Shown in pieces: positions 17,153-28,968 of a stretch of 64,000 nucleotides of DNA. The notes beneath the pieces are model-generated. The model searched no databases, was not told the DNA's origin, and saw only the letters and a list, made by a program, of their open reading frames with translations. Within the stretch, counting starts at the first letter, position 1, and every line of letters begins with the position of its first letter. Both the position numbers and the translations under genes were made by a program. The DNA comes from Microbacterium sp. 67-17 (GTDB lineage Bacteria; Actinomycetota; Actinomycetes; Actinomycetales; Microbacteriaceae). Location: NCBI RefSeq assembly GCF_001898325.1, contig NZ_MKTR01000034.1, positions 124,001 through 188,000 of the forward strand, read 5' to 3'.

Positions 17153-17704
17153 CTAGCTCGCGGCGATCATGGTCAGAACAAGGAGGGGAACGATCCGCGG
17201 AGCAGGGACCTCGTAGTGTCCTCGACGAGGCGAGACGAGCCAACCGGCGCTGACGAGCTGGCGCAGGTGGTGATACAGCTGACCAGTGGAGGCGAACTGG
17301 TCGAGCTCGAGAAGCTCGGCTGTCGTCTGTGTGCCGGTGAGGATGCGGCGCACCAGTTCCAGACGAACAGGATGCCCGAGGGCCTCGACCGGACGCGCGA
17401 ACTCGCTCCAATCCCTGTCGAGAAGGTCCTCGGCACGTAAGCCGTACTGCCAGCGGATCGGGCCGGCCGGCACCTCCACCACGCCAGCCATCATCACGAC
17501 GCCGGGCGCGTGACGTGCGAGCGTGTTCACCAGCCACAACGGATCCTCCGAGGCCTCGGGAATCTGGGGTGTGGCGGCGTCCGGCGCAGTCTCGACACTG
17601 GTGGTGTCTCCCCCCTCGACCAGAGAGCGAAGGCGCTCTACCTCCCGCTCTAAGGCGCCAACGCGATGCTCAAGCTCGCCGCCCGTCTGCGTGTCCATAA
17701 CCAT
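17153..17704 (-). CDS. ArsR-like winged-helix regulator with N-terminal coiled coil
   Basis: 183 residues. Residues 5-30 form a heptad helix (LEHRVGALEREVERLRSLVEG). The C-terminal half is an ArsR-type winged helix: PVEALGHPVRLELVRRILTGTQTTAELLE, then STGQLYHHLRQLVSAGWLV. It probably controls itself and the serine hydrolase gene downstream. No cysteine metal site is evident. MDTQ at 17698 is an equally possible start. Confidence 0.8.
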   Translation of the reverse strand: MVMDTQTGGELEHRVGALEREVERLRSLVEGGDTTSVETAPDAATPQIPEASEDPLWLVNTLARHAPGVVMMAGVVEVPAGPIRWQYGLRAEDLLDRDWSEFARPVEALGHPVRLELVRRILTGTQTTAELLELDQFASTGQLYHHLRQLVSAGWLVSPRRGHYEVPAPRIVPLLVLTMIAAS

Positions 17705-17720
17705 GAGCCTATCAATAGTT

Positions 17721-17730
17721 CGTAATTACG
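17721..17730. promoter_or_regulatory. Palindrome CGTAATTACG upstream of winged-helix gene
   Basis: A perfect 10-bp palindrome in an AT-rich patch, 17 bp upstream of the regulator start. It extends imperfectly (TTCGTAATTACGTAA). It is a likely operator for the adjacent minus-strand regulator; the AT-rich patch may also hold its promoter. Confidence 0.4.
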
Positions 17731-17784
17731 TAAAAACACGTTCAGCGGGAGTAGGACCTCCGGCAGGTCTTAACCGCCCGGGGA

Positions 17785-17831
17785 TTGACGGCGGCGTTCG
17801 CGTGTCCTAACGTACAACCAAATGGTTGTAC
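17785..17831 (+). promoter_or_regulatory. Leaderless arsR promoter with operator over the start codon
   Basis: The -35 box TTGACG (17785-17790) and -10 box TAACGT (17808-17813) are 17 bp apart, which puts transcription start at about the ATG at 17822, so the mRNA is probably leaderless. The 20-bp palindrome GTACAACCAAATGGTTGTAC (17812-17831; 9-bp arms) covers the start site and start codon. This fits autorepression by the ArsR protein. Confidence 0.65.
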
Positions 17832-18193
17832 AAAAGGACCTCACGGATGACGACATCGACCGCCTGTTCCACGCGCTCGCGGCGGCGACGCGACGCGACA
17901 TCCTGCGTCGGACCATCGAGTCCGAGCACTCGGTCTCGGCGCTCGCACGGGACTATGACATGTCGTTCGCAGCAGTCCAGAAGCACGTCGCCGTCCTCGA
18001 AGAGGCTGGCCTCATCATCAAGCGCGCGGAGGGGCGCGAGCGTCTCGTTCGCGCCGATCCGACCATGATCGCCCGGGCCCGCGCCCTCCTCGCCCGCTAC
18101 GAAGACCTGTGGCGCGCGCGCATCGACCGACTCGATGATCTGCTCGCCGAGCCTTCCGATCCACCGACCTCCACCCCCACGCAAAGGATCTGA
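17822..18193 (+). CDS. ArsR family repressor paired with SRPBCC gene
   Basis: 123 residues. Winged helix-turn-helix: LFHALAAATRRDILRRTIE, VSALARDYDMSFAAVQKHVAVLEEAGLI, RAEGRERLVRADP. No Cys pair for metal sensing, as usual for the ArsR proteins that precede AHSA1/SRPBCC genes. The next gene begins 2 bp after the stop. It probably represses the pair through the palindrome overlapping its own start. Confidence 0.9.
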   Translation: MVVQKDLTDDDIDRLFHALAAATRRDILRRTIESEHSVSALARDYDMSFAAVQKHVAVLEEAGLIIKRAEGRERLVRADPTMIARARALLARYEDLWRARIDRLDDLLAEPSDPPTSTPTQRI

Positions 18194-18195
18194 CC

Positions 18196-19176
18196 ATGCC
18201 TGTCACCGCTGTCACCACCGACCCCGAAGCACTGACGATGACGCTTATCGGCGACTTCGCCGCGCCTGTCGAGCGCCTCTGGCGGGCGTTCACGGACCCG
18301 ACCCAGCTCGACCGCTTCTGGGGCCCTCCGGGGTGGCCGGCGACCTTCACGTCGTTCGATCTCACCCCTGGGGGGCGCGCGCAGTATCAGATGACCAGCC
18401 CGCAGGGCGAGGTGTCGCGCGGCGGGTGGGAGTTCACGGCCATCGACGAGCCCCATCGATTCGAGGTGCTCGACTCGTTTCTCAACGGTGACGGCGACGT
18501 GCTCGAAGGCATGCCCACGATGCGCGTCGAGTTCCTCTTCGAGGCGACGCCCGAGGGCTCGCGACTCACCAACATCACCTACTTCGACTCGCTCGAAGCC
18601 CTGGAGCAGGTTGTCGAGTTCGGCGCCGTCGAAGGCTCGACCCTGGCCATGAACCAGCTCGATGCGGTGCTGCAGGACCTGCGGGAGTACGCGCAGGGCA
18701 AGGGGACTCAGACCGAGATCCTCAGCGATACCCACGTGCGGATCACGCGGCTGATCGAGGGGCCCCGAGATCTCGTGTGGCGGGCCCACACCGAGCCCGA
18801 GCTCATGAAGAAGTGGCTGCTGGGCCCTGACGGTTGGCGCATGATGGTGTGCGAGATCGATCCGACGGTCGGCGGGCGCTACCGCTACGAGTGGACGCCC
18901 GACGAGGGTGTCGACGGTGAGGCATTCGGGTTCGATGGCGAGACACTCGTGAGCGAGGCCCCGAGGCGCGCGGTGACCACCGAGCACATGACCGGCACCG
19001 ACTTTCCGTCGACGCTCAACGACATGTCCCTCTACGAAGAGGACGGCGCGACCCTCATCACGCTGGTGATCGAGTACCCCGACAAGGACACCCGCGACAT
19101 GGTCCTTGCCACCGGCATGACCGAGGGTATGGAGACCAGCTACGCCCGTCTGGAGCGCGAGCTCCTGTCGGCCTGA
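18196..19176 (+). CDS. Tandem SRPBCC (AHSA1-like) protein
   Basis: 326 residues made of two SRPBCC/AHSA1 domains in tandem. Domain 1 (about 8-165) has the family opening GDFAAPVERLWRAFTDP and FWGPPGWPATF; domain 2 (about 178-322) repeats it as RLIEGPRDLVWRAHTEP and KKWLLGPDGW. Single-domain versions are more usual, so this is a fusion. The fold binds hydrophobic ligands. It is co-transcribed with the ArsR repressor. Ligand unknown. Confidence 0.85.
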   Translation: MPVTAVTTDPEALTMTLIGDFAAPVERLWRAFTDPTQLDRFWGPPGWPATFTSFDLTPGGRAQYQMTSPQGEVSRGGWEFTAIDEPHRFEVLDSFLNGDGDVLEGMPTMRVEFLFEATPEGSRLTNITYFDSLEALEQVVEFGAVEGSTLAMNQLDAVLQDLREYAQGKGTQTEILSDTHVRITRLIEGPRDLVWRAHTEPELMKKWLLGPDGWRMMVCEIDPTVGGRYRYEWTPDEGVDGEAFGFDGETLVSEAPRRAVTTEHMTGTDFPSTLNDMSLYEEDGATLITLVIEYPDKDTRDMVLATGMTEGMETSYARLERELLSA

Positions 19177-19203
19177 TTCGCCGCTCGCGGCATCCGTCTC
19201 ACG

Positions 19204-19261
19204 CGAAGGGTCGCAACACGCCGCTGCCGAGGTGCAGCGTACGGCGTGTTGCGACCCTTCG
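19204..19261. terminator. 20-bp-arm hairpin between convergent genes
   Basis: The left arm CGAAGGGTCGCAACACGCCG (19204-19223) and its perfect complement (19242-19261) flank an 18-bp loop that contains a CTGC/GCAG mini-stem. It lies between the ends of the SRPBCC gene and sufU, so a bidirectional terminator is likely although no U-run follows. The CGCAACACGCCG core is shared with the 59-bp elements at 50490-50829. Confidence 0.6.
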
Positions 19262-19296
19262 GCGAAGAGGGCGAATGCGGCGGGCGCGCGAAAGGG

Positions 19297-19739
19297 TCAG
19301 GATGTCTGAGCGAGGCCCTCTTCGAGAGCTACCCAGGCGAGCATCGCGCACTTCACGCGGGCGCTGAATTTCGAGACGCCTGAGAGGGCTGCGGCATCCT
19401 CGTAGACGTCCTCGTCGAGCTCGATCGTGCCGCGCGATCGCAGCGCCTCGCGGAAGCCATCGATCAGCTCAGCGGCCTTCTCGCGCGGCACGCCGTCGAT
19501 GAGGTCGACGAGCATGGATGCCGACGCCTGCGAGATCGAGCAGCCCTGGCCCTCCCATGTCACGTCGCGAATCGTCTGCCCGTCTTCCGAGACCCGCACC
19601 CGCAGGGTCACTTCGTCGCCGCAGATCGGGTTGCGCTGGTAGCTCGTGCCAGTGTGGTCATCGGCCTCGGCAAGACCGAAGCCGTGCGGACGCTTGGAGT
19701 GGTCGAGGATCAGTTCCTGGTACAGGGATTCAAGACTCA

Positions 19740-19740
<1 letters not shown>
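19297..19740 (-). CDS. sufU: Fe-S assembly sulfur-transfer protein SufU
   Basis: 147 residues. SufU accepts persulfide sulfur from SufS, using a zinc site, in the SUF iron-sulfur pathway. The three cysteines are visible in the family contexts NPICGDEV, GQGCSISQASAS and KCAMLAW, with Asp41 after the first Cys and the SufU insertion between the second and third. The start codon overlaps the SufS stop (ATGA), so the two are coupled. sufBCD are not in the window. Confidence 0.92.
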
Positions 19741-23176
<3,436 letters not shown>

Positions 23177-23231
23177 GGCGGGCGAGACTACGCCTGCACG
23201 GGCGCCCGCGCAAGCTGCAGAAGACCCACGG

Positions 23232-24245
23232 TCAGGTGCCGATACGCGCGGTGCTGCCCCGCACGACGAGTTCGTAGGGCAGCTCTTCGCGGTCGGGGAC
23301 GCTGCCTGCCGGTTGCTCGAGCTCGTGGAGGATCGTGGCAGCGGCACGAGCGCCCTGCCTCGCGGGGAACTGGTCGACGGTCGTCAGGTCGAAGAATCGG
23401 CCGAGTTCGTGACCGTCGATCCCTGCGATGGACAGGTCTGTGGGCACGCGGTATCCGAGGTCGCGAGCGGCGAGCATCGCCCCGATAGCCATCTCATCGG
23501 ATGCCGCGAAGATGGCGGTCGGCGATGCTCCGGGCCTGCCCAGGAGCTGCTTCGCTGCGCGGAAGCCGCCCTCGATCGTGAAGTCGCCGGGCTCGAACAG
23601 CTCCGGTCGCGGATCGATGCCCGCTGCCCGCAGCGCCGACTCGAAACCGTGCCTGCGGCTGGACGGAATGTGGAAGTCGATGTCGAACTCGGGGTCGGCT
23701 CCGATGTGACCGATGTCGAGGTGTCCCATCGCAAGCAGGTGCTCGGTGGCCAGGCGCCCGAGGCCCACATCGTCGATGGAGAGCGTGGGAAGCAGTTCGT
23801 TCGGCCCGCCGATCGCGATCACCGGCATTCCGAGCGAGAGCAGCGCCCGCGACTCGTGCTCGCCGAGCTCCAGCGCAACAGCGATCACCCCGTCGACCCG
23901 CTGCCGGCGCAGGAAGGTGTCGAACACCTGGCGGCGGTGCTCCCGGTCGGGCGTCACGTTGTACAGCGTGATGTCGTAGCCCGCCCGCGTCACCTCTTCG
24001 GCGATGCCGCTGAGGAGTGTGCTGAAAAACCACCGGTCGAGGTGAGGGATCACGACGCCGATGTTGCGGGTGCGGCCGGATGCCAGGCTCGACGCCGACG
24101 AGGACACGACGTAGCCCAGGCGCTGCGCGGCCTCTTGCACGCGTTCGCGGGTCGACTCCGAAACGTTGTGCTTGCCGCTGAGCGCGCGCGACACGGTCGC
24201 GGTCGAGACCCCGGCCGCTCGGGCTACCTCATCGATTCCGACCAT
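23232..24245 (-). CDS. LacI family transcriptional regulator
   Basis: 337 residues. The N-terminal LacI helix-turn-helix is GIDEVARAAGVSTATVSRALSGKHNVSESTRERVQEAAQ with hinge helix SSASSLASGRT; residues 60-330 form the periplasmic-binding-like sugar-sensing domain. It follows the alpha-glucosidase gene by 15 bp on the same strand, and a matching operator lies before that gene. It probably represses GH13 expression in the absence of an alpha-glucoside. Confidence 0.92.
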   Translation of the reverse strand: MVGIDEVARAAGVSTATVSRALSGKHNVSESTRERVQEAAQRLGYVVSSSASSLASGRTRNIGVVIPHLDRWFFSTLLSGIAEEVTRAGYDITLYNVTPDREHRRQVFDTFLRRQRVDGVIAVALELGEHESRALLSLGMPVIAIGGPNELLPTLSIDDVGLGRLATEHLLAMGHLDIGHIGADPEFDIDFHIPSSRRHGFESALRAAGIDPRPELFEPGDFTIEGGFRAAKQLLGRPGASPTAIFAASDEMAIGAMLAARDLGYRVPTDLSIAGIDGHELGRFFDLTTVDQFPARQGARAAATILHELEQPAGSVPDREELPYELVVRGSTARIGT

Positions 24246-24260
24246 GACGACCCTCGCGGC

Positions 24261-25946
24261 TTACTCGCCGGTCAGCCACACCGCCTGGTCGACCGGCAGC
24301 ATCCGGCCGGCGAGCGGGCCGGATGAGACAACGACAACGCCCGAGGGAAGCTCGATGGGCTTGGCGCTCAGGTTCGCTACCACGGTGATCGAGCCGTTGC
24401 GGAAGGCCACGACATCCGTGCCAAGCCCATCCACCCACTCGAGGGTCCCCGCCCCGAGGCCCCGCGCCCGCCGTTCGGCGAGCAGGCTCTTGTAGAGGGT
24501 GAGCGTCGAGTCGGGGTCGTCGCGCTGAGCGTCGCGGGCAAGGCCAGCCCACTCGGCGGGCTGCGGCAGCCAGGACTCTCCGGTGTCGTTGAAGCCGAAG
24601 GCGGGCCCGTCCGAGGTCCAGGGGAGCGGGACGCGGCATCCGTCGCGCCCGTAGCGCTGGCCGTTCGTGCGGAACCAGGTCGGGTCCTGGCGTGCCTCGT
24701 CGGGCAGGTTGATGACTTCGGGCAGGCCCAGTTCCTCGCCCTGGTAGAGGTAGGCCGATCCGGGAAGAGCGAGCATCAGCGTGGTGGCGGCGCGAGCGCG
24801 ACGCAGCCCGACCTCGGGGATCGGCTTGCCCGGTGACTTCGGCCCGATGCCGGCGCCCTGCGGGTTCTCGGCGGTCAGGGCCAGACGCGACGCGTGGCGC
24901 ACAACGTCGTGATTCGAGAGCACCCAGGTGCTGGGGGCGCCGACCGCGCCGTAGCCCGCGAGCGAGTCGGCGATCACAAGGCGCAGCTTCTCGGCATTCC
25001 ACGGGGTCTCGAGGTATTCGAAGTTGAATGCCTGATGCATCTCATCGGGACGCACCCACAGCGCGGTCTGCGCGACCGAGGGAAGCCAAGCCTCGGCGCA
25101 CAGGGCCCGGTCGCCGTCGTATTCGGCGAGCAGCGCGTGCCAGTCGCGATAGATCTCGTGCACTCCGTCCTGACCCCAGTAGGGGACTGCTGCCTCGCCG
25201 CCGCCCATCGAACCGGCATCCGTCGGCGGCGTGTAGTCGGGGAGGCCCTCTTTCTTGACGAGCCCGTGCGCGACATCCACGCGGAAGCCGTCGACGCCGC
25301 GGTCGAGCCAGAAGCGCAGGATGCGGCGGAACTCCTCGCGCACCTCGGGGTTGGACCAGTCGAAATCGGGCTGTGAGGCGTCGAAGAGGTGCAGGTACCA
25401 CTGGCCTGGGGTGCCGTCGGGCTGCGTGAGGCGCGTCCAGGCGCCGCCTCCGAACACCGACTCCCAGTTGTTGGGCGGCAGCTCGCCGTTCGCGCCCTTG
25501 CCGTCACGGAAGATGTATCGCGCGCGCTCGGGGCTGCCGGCGGGAGACGCAACGGCCTCCTGGAACCACGCGTGCTGGTCTGAGCAGTGGTTGGGAACGA
25601 GGTCGACGATGATCCGGATGCCGCGTGCGTGCGCCTGCGCGAGCATCTCGTCGAAGTCGGCGAGGGTGCCGAAGATCGGGTCGACGTCGCAGTAGTCGGC
25701 GACGTCGTAGCCGGCATCCTTCTGGGGCGAGCGCTGGAAGGGGCTCAGCCAGATGGCGTCGATGCCGAGGGCCGCGAGGTCGCCGAGGTGGTTCGTCACG
25801 CCGCGCAGGTCGCCGATGCCGTCACCCGACTGGTCAGCGAAGGAGCGGGGGTAGATTTGGTAGATGACGGCGGTGCGCCACCACTCGCCGCCGGGCGCCG
25901 CCTCGCGAGAGAGCGCGGGGGCAGCGACGGATTCTGCAGAAGTCAT
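24261..25946 (-). CDS. GH13 alpha-glucosidase
   Basis: 561 residues. A cytoplasmic oligo-1,6-glucosidase/alpha-glucosidase-type GH13 enzyme. Catalytic regions: VDLVPNHCSDQH (region I), DGFRVDVAHGLVK (nucleophile Asp), LCAEAW (acid/base Glu) and VLSNHDVVRH (third Asp); the family-typical IYQIYPRSFADQSGDGIGDL opens the barrel. It likely releases glucose from maltose or isomaltose-type oligosaccharides. No sugar transporter is adjacent. ATG 25946 is preferred over the GTG-rich upstream extension. Confidence 0.92.
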   Translation of the reverse strand: MTSAESVAAPALSREAAPGGEWWRTAVIYQIYPRSFADQSGDGIGDLRGVTNHLGDLAALGIDAIWLSPFQRSPQKDAGYDVADYCDVDPIFGTLADFDEMLAQAHARGIRIIVDLVPNHCSDQHAWFQEAVASPAGSPERARYIFRDGKGANGELPPNNWESVFGGGAWTRLTQPDGTPGQWYLHLFDASQPDFDWSNPEVREEFRRILRFWLDRGVDGFRVDVAHGLVKKEGLPDYTPPTDAGSMGGGEAAVPYWGQDGVHEIYRDWHALLAEYDGDRALCAEAWLPSVAQTALWVRPDEMHQAFNFEYLETPWNAEKLRLVIADSLAGYGAVGAPSTWVLSNHDVVRHASRLALTAENPQGAGIGPKSPGKPIPEVGLRRARAATTLMLALPGSAYLYQGEELGLPEVINLPDEARQDPTWFRTNGQRYGRDGCRVPLPWTSDGPAFGFNDTGESWLPQPAEWAGLARDAQRDDPDSTLTLYKSLLAERRARGLGAGTLEWVDGLGTDVVAFRNGSITVVANLSAKPIELPSGVVVVSSGPLAGRMLPVDQAVWLTGE

Positions 25947-25968
25947 GGAGCACACCATACTGCACCGA

Positions 25969-25982
25969 TGTAAGCGCTTGCA
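25969..25982. promoter_or_regulatory. LacI-type operator
   Basis: TGTAAGCGCTTGCA is a nearly perfect palindrome with the central CG typical of LacI/CcpA-type boxes. It lies 23 bp upstream of the alpha-glucosidase start, matching control by the LacI regulator encoded downstream in the same operon. Confidence 0.75.
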
Positions 25983-26056
25983 TGCGAGTCTGAGGCGGCC
26001 CGCGCGGTGCGGCGGTCGGGCACGCGCGCGACACGCGTAAGCCGTAGTCTGTCGGC

Positions 26057-26578
26057 GTGCCCGACACCGCCGCCCTCGACCGCGCAGAGTCCTTGATCCG
26101 GACGATCCCCGACTACCCGAGTCCCGGCATCCAGTTCCGTGACATCACGCCGCTGCTCGCTGATGCCGCGGCCCTGCGCGCCGTCACGCGTGCGCTCATC
26201 GAGCCGTTCGAGGGCGGGTTCGACGTCGTCGGCGGAATCGAGGCCCGCGGATTCCTCCTCGCGGGCGTCGCCGCCGCCGAGGCAGGCGTGGGCCTGGTGC
26301 CGATCCGCAAGGCCGGAAAACTGCCCCGGCCCGCGGCATCCGTCTCGTACGCCCTCGAGTACGGCGAGGCTGCCATCGAAGCGCATGACGACCTCGCGCC
26401 GGGCACCCGGATTCTGCTGGTGGACGACGTGCTGGCCACCGGCGGCACGATCGCGGCCGCGCGTGAGCTCATGACGACGCTGGGCGCCGAGGTGATCGGC
26501 ACGGCAGTGCTCATGGAACTCGAGGCACTGGACGGTCGCGCCATGGCCGGCGAGGTCCACTCCCTCTTCGTCGTCTAG
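26057..26578 (+). CDS. apt: Adenine phosphoribosyltransferase
   Basis: 173 residues. Converts adenine and PRPP to AMP. The PRPP-binding loop is ILLVDDVLATGGT; the family N-terminus IRTIPDYPSPGIQFRDITPLL and GGIEARGFLLAG are clear. The start is GTG 26057. It is a single gene and ends near a pair of 59-bp repeats. It provides adenine salvage next to the purine catabolic region. Confidence 0.95.
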   Translation: MPDTAALDRAESLIRTIPDYPSPGIQFRDITPLLADAAALRAVTRALIEPFEGGFDVVGGIEARGFLLAGVAAAEAGVGLVPIRKAGKLPRPAASVSYALEYGEAAIEAHDDLAPGTRILLVDDVLATGGTIAAARELMTTLGAEVIGTAVLMELEALDGRAMAGEVHSLFVV

Positions 26579-26609
26579 TTCTTCGCAGTGGCCCGACCCG
26601 GGCCAGTTG

Positions 26610-26742
26610 TTCGGTCGCGCCGTGTTGCGGGTGTGTGGCGCCCTCACCCGCACGACGACGCGACTGAAAGGAGAGCCCAGATCTTCGGTCGCGCCGTCGT
26701 GCGGGTCGGTCGCGCGCACACCCGCACGACGACGCGACTGAA
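26610..26742. repeat. Family 1 59-bp inverted repeats, 2 copies
   Basis: Copies at 26610-26668 and 26684-26742, 15 bp apart, in the convergent gap between apt and hpxO. The second copy is the most symmetric in the window: its first 23 bases pair with the last 23 with two mismatches, giving a long hairpin. Both start TTCGGTCGCGCCGT and end CGACGCGACTGAA. Confidence 0.88.
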
Positions 26743-26799
26743 CGGATGGATGATCCGGCCCGGATGCCTCGCGCTGGCGATCGCGCCGCCCGACCCGGG

Positions 26800-27978
26800 T
26801 CAGAGGGTTCCGACGCCGAGATTGATGGGGCTGCCCTCGATGTTGCCGACGATGCCGCGGATGATGTCGGTTCCGTCAGTGCCACGCAGGCTCTCGTACC
26901 AGGCCTCGGTCGCACCGGGCACGAACCCGTGCGTCTCGGCAGCGCGCTTGCGGGCCCGGTTCACGAGATCACCCGCCCGCTCGGTGCGCGAGCGCTCGTA
27001 GCGGCGCAGCGCGTCCTCGACGGAGTTCGTGTTCGTTGCCAGTGAGATCGCGAGAGCGAACGTGTCCTCGAGCGCTGAGCAGGCGCCCTGCCCGATGTCG
27101 GGCGCCGTGTTGTGAGCGGCATCCCCGAGGATTGCGACCCGACCCTTCACCCACGTGTCGAACGGGTCGATGTCCCAGATCTCGACGCGGTTGAGGGAGG
27201 ATGCCGGGTCGATCGCCTCCAGCAGGGTTTGCACGCCGGGCGCCCAGTGCCCGAACGCTTCGCGCAGCGCGGCGAGGGGCTCACCGGCCTCGGCGGCGTG
27301 CCCGGCCGGCTGGGGGATGTCGACGAAGAAGTAGAACCGGTCGCCGGCTACGGGCATGACGGCGCAGCGCTTTCCGTCGCCGACGTAGGTGGTCCACTGG
27401 TTCGCGGGGCCGATCTCGGCATCCTGGGCCACCAGACCGTTGAAGTTCGTGTACCCCGAATAGGTGCGTTCGATACCGCCGCCGGTGACGTGGTCACGCA
27501 CCATCGACCGCGCACCGTCGGCGCCGATCAACAGGTCACCACTGTCGGTCGAGCCATCGTCGAAGGTCACCGTCACGGTCTGCCCGTCGTCGGCTACCGA
27601 CACCGCCTTGCGCCCGAGGTGGATGCGGTCCATCCCGACGGTCTGCATGAGAAGTGCCTGCAGGTCAGCTCGCGCCACGGGGTACGGGCGCTGACCGGTC
27701 TGCGCGGTGACCGGCTCGAGCGAGAACTGGCACATGACCTCACCGGTGAGACCGTCGAGGTAAGCCATGTCATCCATGCGGCCGCCGAGCGCGGCAACTT
27801 CGTCGGCAAGGCCGAGCCAATTGAGGACCTTCACCCCGTTGGACCACAGCGAGAGCGCCGCACCGACCGGCTTGTTCTCTCGCATCCGGTCGTAGATGAC
27901 GACCTCGTGGCCCAGGCGCTGCAGCGCGATCCCGGCACTGGCGCCGCCGATGCCTGCGCCGATGATGATGATCTTCAT
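26800..27978 (-). CDS. hpxO: FAD-dependent urate hydroxylase HpxO
   Basis: 392 residues. A flavoprotein monooxygenase oxidising urate to 5-hydroxyisourate with NADH and O2. FAD motifs: IIIGAGIGGASAGIALQRLG at the N-terminus, LLIGADGARS (DG motif) and GRVAILGDAAHNTAPDIGQGA. The HpxO assignment rests on overall similarity plus the adjacent genes for the next two steps (uraH, uraD). It lies downstream of them on the same strand, 45 bp beyond uraH in transcript terms reversed, so the three may share a transcript ending here. Confidence 0.9.
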   Translation of the reverse strand: MKIIIIGAGIGGASAGIALQRLGHEVVIYDRMRENKPVGAALSLWSNGVKVLNWLGLADEVAALGGRMDDMAYLDGLTGEVMCQFSLEPVTAQTGQRPYPVARADLQALLMQTVGMDRIHLGRKAVSVADDGQTVTVTFDDGSTDSGDLLIGADGARSMVRDHVTGGGIERTYSGYTNFNGLVAQDAEIGPANQWTTYVGDGKRCAVMPVAGDRFYFFVDIPQPAGHAAEAGEPLAALREAFGHWAPGVQTLLEAIDPASSLNRVEIWDIDPFDTWVKGRVAILGDAAHNTAPDIGQGACSALEDTFALAISLATNTNSVEDALRRYERSRTERAGDLVNRARKRAAETHGFVPGATEAWYESLRGTDGTDIIRGIVGNIEGSPINLGVGTL

Positions 27979-28023
27979 GTGACGAACATTAGGGAGCGTG
28001 TGTCACGGCCGCGTTACGGCGCC

Positions 28024-28356
28024 TCAGCTGCCGCGGTAGGTCGAGTACGCGAACGGGCTCAGCAGCAGGGGCACGTGATAGTGGCGAGCGTCGGTGATCG
28101 TGAAGTCCACCGTGACGCTCGGATAGAAGCAGTCGGTGCCGTGAGCTGCGAAGTAGGCGCCGGTGTCGAAGGTGAGAGCGTAGGTTCCCGGCTGAAGTAG
28201 CTCGGGTCCGAGCCCGGCACGACCGTCGGCATCCGTCACAGCCTCGGCGATCGCCTCACCGGATGCGTCGCGCAGCGTGACCGCGACGCCTGTGGCAGGC
28301 ATCCCGCTGGTCGTGTCGAGAACATGGGTGGTCAGGTGCGCTGTCACGGTCTTCAC
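28024..28356 (-). CDS. uraH: 5-hydroxyisourate hydrolase
   Basis: 110 residues, normal for this transthyretin-fold enzyme. It hydrolyses 5-hydroxyisourate to OHCU. The N-terminal HLTTHVLDTTSGMPATGV and the C-terminal YSTYRGS signature are both intact. Its start overlaps the uraD stop by 4 bp, so the two are coupled. Confidence 0.96.
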   Translation of the reverse strand: MKTVTAHLTTHVLDTTSGMPATGVAVTLRDASGEAIAEAVTDADGRAGLGPELLQPGTYALTFDTGAYFAAHGTDCFYPSVTVDFTITDARHYHVPLLLSPFAYSTYRGS

Positions 28357-28868
28357 TCTCCGGTCGAAGGGTCGGGTTCGATGGCGGCGCGAAGGCGCAG
28401 CATCGCGATCTGCCGCAGCTGGTCGAGCGCCTCGTCGACTTCGGCCTCGGCGGTGTTGTCCAGGCGCCGCTGCAGCTCGACCAGGATCTCGTCGGGCGTG
28501 CGTCCGGCGGCACGGATGAGGAAGACCCGCCCGAATCGCGCCTCGTAGTCGGCGTTGCCGGCGGCGATCTGCTCGGTCACGGATGCCGCGGCATCCGTCA
28601 TCGCCGATTGCTCGCGTCGCGAGGCGTTAGCCTCCGCGCCCTCGCCCCGCGGGCGCTCCCCGATGCGGGGATGGTGGGCGAGTGCGGCATCCAGTTCGGG
28701 AAGACGCCACGTGCCGGCCAGTCGTGCTGCCGTGGCCTCGAGCTCGTCGACGGAGAAGAACGGGCGTGCGTCTGCGACGGCCTCGGCCCAGGCCGGGACG
28801 CGCGCCCACACCGACACGACCTCGATCGCCTCGGTCTCGGGCAGGTCATTGAAGTGCGTCAGCTCCAT
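28353..28868 (-). CDS. uraD: OHCU decarboxylase
   Basis: 171 residues. Decarboxylates 2-oxo-4-hydroxy-4-carboxy-5-ureidoimidazoline to S-allantoin. The catalytic histidine motif is AHHPRIGERP, preceded by FNDLPETEAIE and followed by the conserved YEARFGRVFLIRAAGRTPDEIL. ATG 28868 is the start; the open frame upstream lacks family similarity. It is divergent from allB across a 100-bp gap that must hold both promoters. Confidence 0.95.
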   Translation of the reverse strand: MELTHFNDLPETEAIEVVSVWARVPAWAEAVADARPFFSVDELEATAARLAGTWRLPELDAALAHHPRIGERPRGEGAEANASRREQSAMTDAAASVTEQIAAGNADYEARFGRVFLIRAAGRTPDEILVELQRRLDNTAEAEVDEALDQLRQIAMLRLRAAIEPDPSTGE

Positions 28869-28968
28869 GCGGACACCGTAACGCGCTCGACCCGGCACGA
28901 CGGCAGACGTGATCCGAAATGTTGGTACAGGTAACATGCGAGAAATGCGCGGATCATACGGTGACGGC

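Noticed and set aside
28920..28945. TGTTGGTACAGGTAACA as a purine regulator operator between uraD and allB
   Set aside because: Only 4-bp arms are symmetrical and no cognate regulator is adjacent; too weak to call.
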